The notes under the pieces: model-generated
The model's database searches: none
The model's input: only the letters and a program-made list of their open reading frames with translations
Told to the model about the DNA's origin: nothing
Program-made: the position numbers and the translations under genes
Shown here: positions 1 through 5,971 of the stretch, one piece after another
Layout of the letters: every line of letters begins with the position of its first letter
Numbering within the stretch: the stretch's first letter is position 1
Source: Candidatus Roizmanbacteria bacterium CG_4_10_14_0_8_um_filter_39_9
GTDB lineage: Bacteria; Patescibacteriota; Microgenomatia; UBA1406; GWC2-37-13
DNA length: 6,813 nucleotides
Assembly: GCA_002784505.1 (NCBI GenBank)
Contig: PFLF01000051.1
Location: 8,022-14,834, forward strand
Direction: 5' to 3'

Positions 1-403
1 GGGTTTTTTGATAAAAGAAATTTTGTAACGAAGCGGATAAATTATCTGAAAGAAGAATGTTTATGAGTGAGAGGGAATTACTATCATTATTCTTGTAATA
101 GTTTCTTGAGCGCGCATTAAGTAGTGTCCTTTGTTTGTCCAAAACCAGTTCACCGTTCTTTACTTCTTTTTCTTTTTGCGCTATCTGAGTGCCAACAAGG
201 GCAACTTTTGATTTAATATTGTTGAGTTGTATCTTAAGCTCATTTAACTGTCCTTCATTTGTCTGGTTGGCTTTACTCAGTTCGTTAAATGTTTTTTTTA
301 TATTATCAAGCTCTTTCGTTACATCGTCAAGCGAATCTGCCCGAACAATAAGGGGCGAAGCCATTACCAATAAAACAATTATGAAAATAAGGAACCTCTT
401 CAT
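1..403 (-). CDS. Secreted CwlO/PcsB-like coiled-coil protein, N-terminal part (cut by window edge)
   Basis: The first 134 codons of a leftward gene are visible; the rest lies beyond base 1. Residues 1-22 form a signal peptide: MKR, a long hydrophobic core, and a probable cleavage after VRA. Residues about 24-100 are a Lys/Glu/Gln/Asn-rich heptad-like coiled coil. Next comes LLNARSRNYYKNN and then LSLINILLSDNLSASLQNFF, which resembles the end of the PcsB/CwlO coiled-coil domain (family pattern: R.R.YK, short linker, L..LL.S.S.S.FL). Known proteins of this family are exported peptidoglycan hydrolases or regulators of such enzymes, with a catalytic domain (NlpC/P60, M23, CHAP or SpoIID-like) after the coiled coil. 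That part is outside the window, so the activity is unknown. A role in envelope remodelling is inferred. The start at 403 is supported by the signal peptide and by a TATAAT box six bases upstream. Confidence 0.75.
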   Translation of the reverse strand, partial: MKRFLIFIIVLLVMASPLIVRADSLDDVTKELDNIKKTFNELSKANQTNEGQLNELKIQLNNIKSKVALVGTQIAQKEKEVKNGELVLDKQRTLLNARSRNYYKNNDSNSLSLINILLSDNLSASLQNFFYQKT

Positions 404-409
404 TCTCTT

Positions 410-415
410 ATTATA
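410..415 (-). promoter_or_regulatory. -10 box (TATAAT) of the coiled-coil gene, leaderless spacing
   Basis: Read on the minus strand, a perfect TATAAT is followed by aagaga and then the ATG at 403. With a start site about seven bases after the box, transcription would begin at or next to the A of the ATG. No convincing -35 hexamer is seen 16-18 bases upstream. The aagaga could also be read as a weak ribosome binding site if transcription started further upstream. Confidence 0.5.
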
Positions 416-462
416 CTTATGCAAGACTTGTAACATGTGACTAATTCTTTTTAAGTCTCTGA

Positions 463-468
463 TATACT
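463..468 (+). promoter_or_regulatory. Extended -10 box (TGATATACT) of the pilin-like gene
   Basis: TATACT is preceded by TGA at 460-462, giving the extended -10 form TGnTATACT. Ten bases separate the box from the ATG at 479, so the predicted leader is only about 3-4 nucleotides. No good Shine-Dalgarno sequence lies before the ATG. The 75-bp gap also carries the divergent promoter of the coiled-coil gene. Confidence 0.45.
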
Positions 469-478
469 GAGATTAGGC

Positions 479-1186
479 ATGAAAAAACTTATTTTATTGT
501 TTTTGTTTGTTGTGTTTTCCGGCACCATTCTTTCATCTCCTTCATATGCCGCCATCACTCCAACCGTGGGCCCTCCAACACCCACTACTCCTGCTGCCGC
601 AAGTCTAGTCCGGTATGTTACCTGTGACGCCTGTGGATACTGTCCGAAAATTGCCATTGGTGATTCGGCAACGTGTGAGGTTGATCCCGAAGCCCCTCCT
701 CCGTCAAATTGGAGCACCTGTGTAAAATGTTTATATCCGGTGCTTTACCCAAAAGATTCCAAACCAAATGCTGCAGACTGTAAAACGGTGAAGATCCAAG
801 ATGCCGATGGAATTCCACCTGCGGTTGCACCGGGTCGGCAGCACACTATGCTCGGCTGTATTACCTCACAGGGTGGGTTTTCAAACAATCAAGGAACGGG
901 AGCTTCAAGTTTTGTACAGGCGTTATTTGATCTTTTGGTATTCAAAATAACCGGAAGTCTTGCATTCTTATACCTCATGTATGGAGCATCTATTATCCTT
1001 ACTTCTCAATCTGATCCTGAGAAATTAGCATATGGAAGACGTGTTATTATGGGGGCGGTTATCGGGCTTATATTTACTTTCAGCTCTGTTTTTATAGTAA
1101 ATATCATTGGGTCGGGTATCTTAAAGATTCCTGGATTTGCAGGAACGGGGCCTGTACCCACATCAGCGGTAACTCCTACTCCCTAG
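479..1186 (+). CDS. T4SS-pilin-like (VirB2/TrbC-like) membrane protein with Cys-rich ectodomain
   Basis: The product has 235 residues. Residues 1-24 form a signal peptide (MKK, hydrophobic core, SYA-A cleavage site). A short Pro/Thr-rich stretch (26-40) is followed by a Cys-rich region with eight cysteines: C49, C52 and C55 (CxxCxxC), C66, C81 and C84 (CxxC), C101 and C127. Two membrane helices follow, at about 155-176 and 188-213, joined by a short polar loop (SQSDPEKLAYGRR). The tail is Pro/Thr/Gly-rich. The helix-loop-helix half has the layout and the loop motif (S..DPEK...GR..I..A..G) of VirB2/TrbC-like T4SS pilins, which are common in Patescibacteria. In that fold two hydrophobic helices pack into a pilus or a membrane subunit. 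The Cys-rich part could bind metal or be disulfide-bonded outside the cell. A role in DNA uptake or secretion is inference only. The gene's stop codon overlaps that of the convergent gene. Confidence 0.65.
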   Translation: MKKLILLFLFVVFSGTILSSPSYAAITPTVGPPTPTTPAAASLVRYVTCDACGYCPKIAIGDSATCEVDPEAPPPSNWSTCVKCLYPVLYPKDSKPNAADCKTVKIQDADGIPPAVAPGRQHTMLGCITSQGGFSNNQGTGASSFVQALFDLLVFKITGSLAFLYLMYGASIILTSQSDPEKLAYGRRVIMGAVIGLIFTFSSVFIVNIIGSGILKIPGFAGTGPVPTSAVTPTP

Positions 1187-1596
1187 TCCTTCTTTTTTCC
1201 TAACTTTTTAAGAAAGCTTCCTCCAAGTAGTGATGAGAAGGCTAAAGGGATAAGAAGCTCCGGACCGGTGCTGGGGATTGTTGAAACCGTACCTGAAGTC
1301 TGACCATAGCGGTGATAATTTGGATTAATGGGTGCGGTGGTCGGCTTTGTGGCCAATTGCTTTGTTGCGGTTTGTTTCTGAACAGTGCCACCGGTTTGTG
1401 TTGTTTGTGTTTTTTGCGTTGTTTGCTTCAACGTTATTGTTTTTGACTGAGAAACGGTCGGAGTAATCTTATTTGATCCGGTTGGAGTGGGGCCAAGTTT
1501 TCCTTTTAGGTTGATTTTGCCTGTCGCAACAGCAATAAATATGGCGACGACGACGAGCCCTAAGATGAATGAGAGTGCTTTATTAAACTGTTCCAT
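1183..1596 (-). CDS. Surface protein with N-terminal membrane helix, Thr/Gln-rich linker and IPSTG sorting-like signal
   Basis: The product has 137 residues from the chosen start. A hydrophobic helix at about 8-25 lacks a clear cleavage site and probably serves as a signal anchor. Residues 36-106 are a low-complexity Thr/Gln/Lys/Pro linker (for example QTTQKTQTTQTGG) with an Asn/Tyr/His patch near 91-98. The C-terminus has the three parts of a sortase signal: IPSTG at 107-111 followed by PE, a hydrophobic stretch at 114-128, and a basic tail KKLGKKKD. An in-frame ATG 36 bases upstream (1632) would add 12 residues. I prefer 1596 because a TATAAT box lies seven bases before it and inside the longer reading. 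The protein is probably exposed on the surface and either cleaved and anchored by a sortase or held by helices at both ends. No sortase gene is in the window. The stop shares CTAG with the opposing gene. Confidence 0.65.
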   Translation of the reverse strand: MEQFNKALSFILGLVVVAIFIAVATGKINLKGKLGPTPTGSNKITPTVSQSKTITLKQTTQKTQTTQTGGTVQKQTATKQLATKPTTAPINPNYHRYGQTSGTVSTIPSTGPELLIPLAFSSLLGGSFLKKLGKKKD

Positions 1597-1603
1597 AAGG
1601 TGT

Positions 1604-1632
1604 ATTATAACATTATAGGATATAAAATGCAA
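1604..1632 (-). promoter_or_regulatory. Promoter of the IPSTG surface-protein gene (TTGCAT-17-TATAAT), leaderless spacing
   Basis: On the minus strand TTGCAT (1632-1627) and a perfect TATAAT (1609-1604) are separated by 17 bases. Seven bases (acacctt) then lead to the ATG at 1596. A second TATAAT lies eight bases further upstream. The position of this box is the main reason to place the start at 1596 and not at 1632. Confidence 0.55.
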
Positions 1633-1638
1633 CTCTCA

Positions 1639-1667
1639 TTGACTTTTCGGCCAAAATAAAGAACAAT
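1639..1667 (+). promoter_or_regulatory. Promoter of the two-helix membrane-protein gene (TTGACT-17-AACAAT)
   Basis: TTGACT (1639-1644), a 17-base spacer and AACAAT (1662-1667, four of six matches to TATAAT) are followed by six bases and the ATG at 1674. This again predicts a leaderless mRNA. GAAGG at 1668-1672 is only one base from the ATG, too close to act as a normal Shine-Dalgarno site. Confidence 0.45.
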
Positions 1668-1673
1668 GAAGGT

Positions 1674-2231
1674 ATGGTTGAAAATCCTAATCCACAGCTG
1701 GTTTATTCGTGGGAAGCACCCCTTCGTGCCTATAAAAAAAGAAGTGGTGTTGTTTTGCGCTTTTACTTGGCCGTGGCCCTGCTTATTGGCCTTATTGTTT
1801 TTTTCTTCGGAGATCGTATTCTCATCATTCCTATCCTGACTCTGCTATTCCTTTTTTATGTTCTAACCATTACGCCCCCCCCTGATGTGAGGCATGTGGT
1901 TACCACGTTTGGGATTGAAACTGCGGGAGTAAGCCTTCGGTGGGAAATACTCTCCCATTTCTATTTCACAAAAAAGTTCGGTTTCAATGTATTAACGCTG
2001 GTGACACATGCCCCCTATTTTTATCATGCGTTCCTTATTGTCCCTGATGAAAATGTTAAACGCGAGGTTACCGTGATACTTTCGAAGCACCTTATGTATA
2101 TGGAGAAGCCCCAAAGAAACTTCACGGACAAAATGGTTGATTGGCTTTCAAATTTAATTCCCGATGAAGATGACGACCTTAAACAACGCCCCGTACCTTC
2201 TGCCCAAAAACAGATCCCGGTATCTCTTTGA
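1674..2231 (+). CDS. Conserved-type two-helix membrane protein with C-terminal cytoplasmic domain, function unknown
   Basis: The product has 185 residues. A short N-terminal segment (LVYSWEAPLRAYKKR, 9-23) leads into two closely spaced membrane helices at about 27-45 and 49-66. After TPPPDVRH comes a soluble domain of about 90 residues (72-162) with alternating hydrophobic strands and a final amphipathic helix (FTDKMVDWLSNLIP). The acidic, Pro-containing tail (EDDD...) looks disordered. The W-E/T-A-P opening, the two helices, the 'G(I)..AG..L.WE.....F' segment and the 'F.DK...WLS..IP' ending recall a small membrane-protein type I associate with CPR genomes. The soluble part might be PH-like, as in other proteins with two helices followed by a beta-rich domain. 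This is a comparison from memory and not a firm family assignment. The last 17 codons overlap the end of the opposing HARP gene. Confidence 0.6.
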   Translation: MVENPNPQLVYSWEAPLRAYKKRSGVVLRFYLAVALLIGLIVFFFGDRILIIPILTLLFLFYVLTITPPPDVRHVVTTFGIETAGVSLRWEILSHFYFTKKFGFNVLTLVTHAPYFYHAFLIVPDENVKREVTVILSKHLMYMEKPQRNFTDKMVDWLSNLIPDEDDDLKQRPVPSAQKQIPVSL

Positions 2232-2802
2232 CGCCAAACATACGGCCCCAGTATAAAACCCCCGTGTCTGTTGTCACTATATAACCGCTTGTCTCCTTTG
2301 CAAGCATAATAAGATCTAGATCTGCAACGCTGTCAAGAAATCCTACACGGGTCGCCTGCCTATAACGTTCTCTAAATTTGCGGGTCGCTTCACCTATGGT
2401 CATTTCAAAATCTTTTTTTGATAGTGCTCCTTTCCCCGCCATCAGTTGACCCGCCTTTATAATCTCTTCCTCCCCGACACGAAGCCCCCGATAGCTTCTC
2501 CCTCGTATATCTTCAACCAATTTATATACGATATCCGCTCCGATTGTGTCTTTGTGATAGTCCGGAGACTGAATCGTTACCTCACCTAAAAAATCTTTTA
2601 AAAGAACCTGTTCCTTATTTTCAAAGAAACTCAAAAATTCTTCCACAATTTTTGGGGGCATATAAAATATTCCCTGATGCATCTTCTTCAACGATTTTGC
2701 TGCTTTGGTGAGGTTTGATATGACTTCTTCCGTTTTTTCGCCCAGTCCGATTCCCTCTTCCATATTGAAAAAAAGGTTGGTGTCCAAAATATATGAGTCC
2801 AT
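2179..2802 (-). CDS. Protein-only RNase P of the HARP family (UPF0278, PIN domain)
   Basis: The product has 207 residues from the chosen start, close to the roughly 190-200 residues of Aquifex Aq_880. HARP proteins cleave the 5' leader from precursor tRNAs without an RNA subunit; the older name is 'RNA ligase partner protein'. The PIN nuclease core is split. MDSYILDTN at 1-9 carries the first acidic residue, D7. A helical insertion fills about 85-150. The second half reads FRERYRQATRVGFLDSVADLD...LAKE..GYIVTTD, with D157, D161, D163 and D179. The catalytic set recalled for Aq_880 is D7, D138, D142 and D160; here D157-D161-D179 keeps the same +4 and +18 spacing. The Arg/Lys-rich K/RFRxxYRxAxRxGxLDS helix is a family hallmark. 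The in-frame ATG at 2832 would add ten residues (MTFILLSYKH) that the family lacks, so 2802 is preferred. A generic PIN toxin is unlikely given the length, the motif order and the lack of an antitoxin gene. Confidence 0.85.
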   Translation of the reverse strand: MDSYILDTNLFFNMEEGIGLGEKTEEVISNLTKAAKSLKKMHQGIFYMPPKIVEEFLSFFENKEQVLLKDFLGEVTIQSPDYHKDTIGADIVYKLVEDIRGRSYRGLRVGEEEIIKAGQLMAGKGALSKKDFEMTIGEATRKFRERYRQATRVGFLDSVADLDLIMLAKETSGYIVTTDTGVLYWGRMFGVKEIPGSVFGQKVRGVV

Positions 2803-2832
2803 ATGCTTATATGATAACAAAATAAATGTCAT

Positions 2833-3036
2833 TTAGTATTGCCCGTCCAACCTTCGCATATAACGATGCGACCATCCGGTATGTATTGGTAAGTTGTGCT
2901 TGTCCTGAGAGCCCGGGACTGTATAGCCCAAATTGTTCAATTTAATTATGGGACTTGGCCCTATTTCTTCGGCTCATGGCTAGATCATGCAGATGATGCG
3001 GTTCGATCATAGTTTGACCTCTTGAAATCACCCCGG
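2833..3036. other. Intergenic region with several possible RNA hairpins, no supported gene
   Basis: No convincing reading frame lies between the divergent HARP and nrdR genes. The sequence holds several local inverted repeats: TCGCAT/ATGCGA (2854-2859 with 2866-2871, six-base loop); GAGCC/GGCTC (2909-2913 with 2971-2975) enclosing AAATT-GTTC-AATTT (2930-2943); and ATGAT (2993-2997), which can pair with either of two ATCAT copies (2984-2988 or 3006-3010). GGGACT occurs twice (2915-2920 and 2950-2955). This could be a small structured RNA or a long leader of either gene. It matches no RNA family I can recognise, and chance pairing is possible. Confidence 0.3.
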
Positions 3037-3074
3037 TAGTGTTTTACAGTTTTATGTGACACTAAAGATATAGT
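3037..3074 (+). promoter_or_regulatory. Candidate NrdR operator in front of nrdR
   Basis: Bases 3059-3074 match the 16-bp NrdR box ACACWATATATWGTGT at 12 of 16 positions, with a perfect left half, ACACTA. Exactly 32 bp upstream (3027-3042) is a second frame with a perfect right half, TAGTGT (3037-3042), but a poor left half. NrdR boxes typically come as pairs about three helical turns apart, so the spacing fits. TTTACA (3043-3048), a possible -35 hexamer, lies between the two halves, and the downstream box ends two bases before the start codon. Autoregulation of nrdR-nrdJ is inferred. The same bases can also be read as a simple 6-bp dyad, TAGTGT...ACACTA. Confidence 0.35.
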
Positions 3075-3076
3075 CT

Positions 3077-3523
3077 ATGTTCTGTATATTTTGCAAAAGC
3101 ACCGATTCAGAAGTGATTGAAACACGGCTGTCAGACGATGGAACAACGGTTCGAAGAAGAAGGCAGTGTCTGGCCTGTGAGAAAAGATTTACGACCTATG
3201 AACGGGTCGAAGAGATTCCTTTTCTGGTCATTAAAAGAGATGGAAGACGTGAACGGTTTGAAAGGGATAAATTAAAGCGGGGCCTATTAAGCGCTTGCGA
3301 AAAAACATCGCTTACCGCTGAGCAAATTGAAAAAATTGTCGGTGAGATTGAGCAGGAGCTGAAAGGAAGCGAAGCGTCTGAGGTGGCGAGTACCCAAATA
3401 GGAAGGTGGGTGGCAAAACGCTTAAAAAAATTAGATAAGGTTGCATATATTCGGTTTGCATCGGTTTTCAAACGGTTTGTTGATATAGATGAGGTGAATG
3501 AAGAGGTTAAAAAGTTGATGTAG
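3077..3523 (+). CDS. nrdR: NrdR, ATP/dATP-sensing transcriptional repressor of ribonucleotide reductase genes
   Basis: The product has 148 residues, the usual length. An N-terminal zinc ribbon has C3-x2-C6 and C31-x2-C34, with the basic stretch VRRRRQ (25-30) and RFTTYERVE after it, as in all NrdR proteins. An ATP-cone domain follows (about 48-138), opening with FLVIKRDGRRERFERDKLKRGL and containing the helical segment ending VAYIRFASVFKRF. Known NrdR proteins bind ATP or dATP through the cone, change oligomeric state and repress reductase genes by binding NrdR boxes when dATP is plentiful. Here the gene lies 36 bp upstream of nrdJ on the same strand with no terminator between them, so the two are probably one operon. 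A candidate NrdR box abuts its start. The opening MFCIFC replaces the more common MKCPFC; the metal ligands are intact. Confidence 0.95.
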   Translation: MFCIFCKSTDSEVIETRLSDDGTTVRRRRQCLACEKRFTTYERVEEIPFLVIKRDGRRERFERDKLKRGLLSACEKTSLTAEQIEKIVGEIEQELKGSEASEVASTQIGRWVAKRLKKLDKVAYIRFASVFKRFVDIDEVNEEVKKLM

Positions 3524-3559
3524 GACCAAAATCTATTTAATTATTAATTATCCATATAT

Positions 3560-5935
3560 ATGAAACTTGCTGGAATCTCGGAAAAAGTGTTTCTTGATCG
3601 CTATTCGTTAAAAGATCAAAAGGGGAATCCTCTTGAGAAAACACCACAGGATATGTGGAGACGGATCGCAAAAGCAGTTTCACAACGTGAAAAAAAGGGA
3701 AATCAAAAAAGATATGAAAAAGAGTTTTTCCTTGCCATGAAGGACTTCAAATATGTTCCGGGAGGACGCATTCTTGCGGGAGCAGGAACTGGTTTTGAAG
3801 TAACTTTTTATAATTGTTTTGTGATACCAAGCCCCAAAGACTCACGGGGAGGAATTTTGGAAACGCTGAAGAGAATGGTTGAAATAATGGCAAGAGGCGG
3901 CGGAGTTGGAATAAATCTTTCTTCTCTTCGTCCACGAGGGAGCCGGGTTCGCAAAGTAAATGGGTTTTCCTCAGGCCCCATCAACTGGGCCGAACTGTTT
4001 TCGGTTGCAACAAAAGATATTATCCAACAGGGAGGAACAAGGCGAGGTGCTCTTATGCTTATGCTTTGGGACTGGCATCCTGATATTGAGGAATTTATTA
4101 CGGTAAAACAGGACCTTGCTCGTATTAACGGAGCCAATCTCTCTGTTTGTATTTCTGATTCGTTTATGGAGGCGGTTGAAAAGGACGCAGATTGGCCGCT
4201 TGTCTTCCCCGATACAACTGATGCTGAATATGATGAAAAATGGAATGGCGATTTGGAAGAATGGAAAAAATTAGGAAAAAAGATTGTTGTTCGCAAGATT
4301 GTGAAGGCTCGAAAAATTTGGGACCTCGTTGCTGATGCCGCATGGAAATCTGCCGAACCGGGGGTGGTTTTCATGGAGCGTTACAACAAATGGAATAATA
4401 ATTGGTATTGGAATCGGATTAATTGCGTAAACCCTTGTGGAGAAGAAGGTCTTCCTCCGTGGGGAGTCTGTAATTTAGGCTCTGTAAACCTCTCTGCTTT
4501 TGTTAAAGGTTCAAATATAGACAAAAGAGGAAAGTTTGATTTTATTGGGTTAAAAAAAGTTGTTCATGCAGGAGTTCGCTTTCAGGACAATATAATCGAC
4601 ATGGATCAGTATTTTTTTGAAGGTATCCGTGAGACCCAACTTGAAGGAGAGCGCCGTATTGGGCTTGGGACAATGGGGCTTGGAGACACTCTTATTAAGT
4701 TACATATGCGCTATGGATCAAAAGAATCTTTAGTATTTATTGAAAAAGTTTATAAGATAATTCGCGATGAAGCGTATAGAACATCCGCTATTCTTGCCGT
4801 CGAAAAAGGTGTCTTTCCAAAGTTTGATAAAGATAAATATACAAAGGGAAGGTTTATTCAGGCGCTGCCCAAAGATATTCGGGAAACGGTCGCAAAGCAA
4901 GGCGTACGTAACTCCATTCTCCTCATGCAGGCACCAACCGGGTCAACCTCTCTTATGGCAAACACAACCTCAGGGATTGAACCGGTGTTTGAATATGAAT
5001 TTCTCAGGAAGGATCGTCTTGGCGAACACATTATGCGCCATCACTTATATGAACAATGGTACAAAAAACATGAAAAGGAAATAAAGGACGGAAAAGTAAA
5101 AAGACCGGAATGGTTTGTTTCAGCTCAAGACCTTACTCCGGAGGAACATGTGGGGGTTCAGGCGGTTATTCAACGATATGTTGATGCCTCCATATCAAAG
5201 ACGGTTAATGCCCCCAACAACCATACGGTTGAAGACGTAAAGAAACTGTATTCTCTTGCATATAAACAAGGGCTTAAGGGCATTGCATATATGAGAGAAG
5301 GATCACGTGCAGGGGTACTTGAACGAATCGATAAAACAAAAAAGAAGGAAGAAGAGAAACCTGTTGTCCCTACCTATACCGTTAAACCGCGACCGATGGT
5401 GGTCCACGGATCAACATACCGAATTAACACTCCGGTTGGCGTAGCATTTATCACCCTTAACACTAATGGAGGAACTCCTCCGGAGCCACTTGAAGTATTT
5501 ATTAATATCAGTAAGCCGGGGAGTGATGTTTCGGCAATGGCTGAGGGCTTAGGAAGAACTATCTCTCTTGCTCTTCGCTTTGCATCGCATTTGCCGGCGC
5601 TTGAACGAGTTAGAGAGATAGTCAATCAACTGCAGGGAATTGGAGGTGCTCGTACTATGGGTTTTGGGAAAGACAAGGTCCGAAGCCTTCCCGATGCCGT
5701 CGCAAAAGTTCTGTCTATGCATTATAACCTCGGGTCACCTATGGATCATGAGCAAAAAAGTAAGGGAATGATCCCTCAGCCGAAGCTTATTTCCGAAGCC
5801 ACGCAAGCATCCCTTATTCAACAACCGCCTGAAACAAAAGGACTCTATGATCTTTGTCCCGCTTGTGGAGAGGCTCTTTTAGCTCATGAAGAGGGATGCA
5901 AAAAATGTTACGGGTGCGGCTATTCAGAGTGTTGA
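3560..5935 (+). CDS. nrdJ: NrdJ, adenosylcobalamin-dependent (class II) ribonucleoside-diphosphate reductase
   Basis: The product has 791 residues. It converts ribonucleotides to deoxyribonucleotides with an adenosylcobalamin-generated thiyl radical. The ten-stranded barrel spans about 60-590. C86 (YNCFVI) and C304 (GVCNLGSVNL) fit the redox pair. N291-P-C293-G-E295 holds the radical cysteine and its Asn/Glu partners, and the 11-residue step from C293 to C304 matches the Thermotoga enzyme. APTGSTS (458-464) is the phosphate-binding loop. Residues about 620-725 form the TSCPD-type domain found after the catalytic part of many class II enzymes. The tail is Cys-rich: C766, C769, C780, C783, C786 and C791, probably a zinc ribbon plus a terminal redox pair that re-reduces the active site. 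The protein starts directly with the catalytic N-terminal domain, with no ATP cone, so overall-activity control by dATP is probably absent. The start at 3560 leaves an AT-rich 36-bp gap after nrdR and no clear ribosome binding site. Confidence 0.95.
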   Translation: MKLAGISEKVFLDRYSLKDQKGNPLEKTPQDMWRRIAKAVSQREKKGNQKRYEKEFFLAMKDFKYVPGGRILAGAGTGFEVTFYNCFVIPSPKDSRGGILETLKRMVEIMARGGGVGINLSSLRPRGSRVRKVNGFSSGPINWAELFSVATKDIIQQGGTRRGALMLMLWDWHPDIEEFITVKQDLARINGANLSVCISDSFMEAVEKDADWPLVFPDTTDAEYDEKWNGDLEEWKKLGKKIVVRKIVKARKIWDLVADAAWKSAEPGVVFMERYNKWNNNWYWNRINCVNPCGEEGLPPWGVCNLGSVNLSAFVKGSNIDKRGKFDFIGLKKVVHAGVRFQDNIIDMDQYFFEGIRETQLEGERRIGLGTMGLGDTLIKLHMRYGSKESLVFIEKVYKIIRDEAYRTSAILAVEKGVFPKFDKDKYTKGRFIQALPKDIRETVAKQGVRNSILLMQAPTGSTSLMANTTSGIEPVFEYEFLRKDRLGEHIMRHHLYEQWYKKHEKEIKDGKVKRPEWFVSAQDLTPEEHVGVQAVIQRYVDASISKTVNAPNNHTVEDVKKLYSLAYKQGLKGIAYMREGSRAGVLERIDKTKKKEEEKPVVPTYTVKPRPMVVHGSTYRINTPVGVAFITLNTNGGTPPEPLEVFINISKPGSDVSAMAEGLGRTISLALRFASHLPALERVREIVNQLQGIGGARTMGFGKDKVRSLPDAVAKVLSMHYNLGSPMDHEQKSKGMIPQPKLISEATQASLIQQPPETKGLYDLCPACGEALLAHEEGCKKCYGCGYSEC

Positions 5936-5971
5936 GTTGAAAAGGTAAGCAAATTCGTTTAAAACTCGGCA

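Noticed and set aside
189..440. 83-codon plus-strand frame opposite the coiled-coil gene
   Set aside because: The opposite strand has a signal peptide, a coiled coil and a -10 box. The Ser/Leu-rich plus-strand product is its shadow.
2179..2802. VapC-type PIN toxin
   Set aside because: The protein is much longer than VapC, has a helical insertion and the HARP LDS/aspartate pattern, and has no adjacent antitoxin gene.
2826..2945. 39-codon plus-strand frame starting within the 5' end of the HARP frame
   Set aside because: It is short, has no ribosome binding site or promoter and no family resemblance, and it runs into the hairpin-rich intergenic region.
3000..3008. GGTTCGATC resembling a tRNA T-loop
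   Set aside because: The flanking five bases do not form a T-stem and no acceptor, D or anticodon arm can be built around it on either strand.
2850..3036. A second cobalamin riboswitch, tmRNA, SRP RNA or RNase P RNA upstream of nrdR
   Set aside because: None of the conserved core motifs (B12 box, tRNA-like end with tag frame, SRP tetraloop domain, RNase P core boxes) is present on either strand.
3808..4374. 188-codon open frame on the minus strand inside nrdJ
   Set aside because: It lies wholly opposite a strongly conserved reductase sequence, has a Ser/Pro/Phe/Arg-rich composition typical of antisense frames, and shows no recognisable motif.
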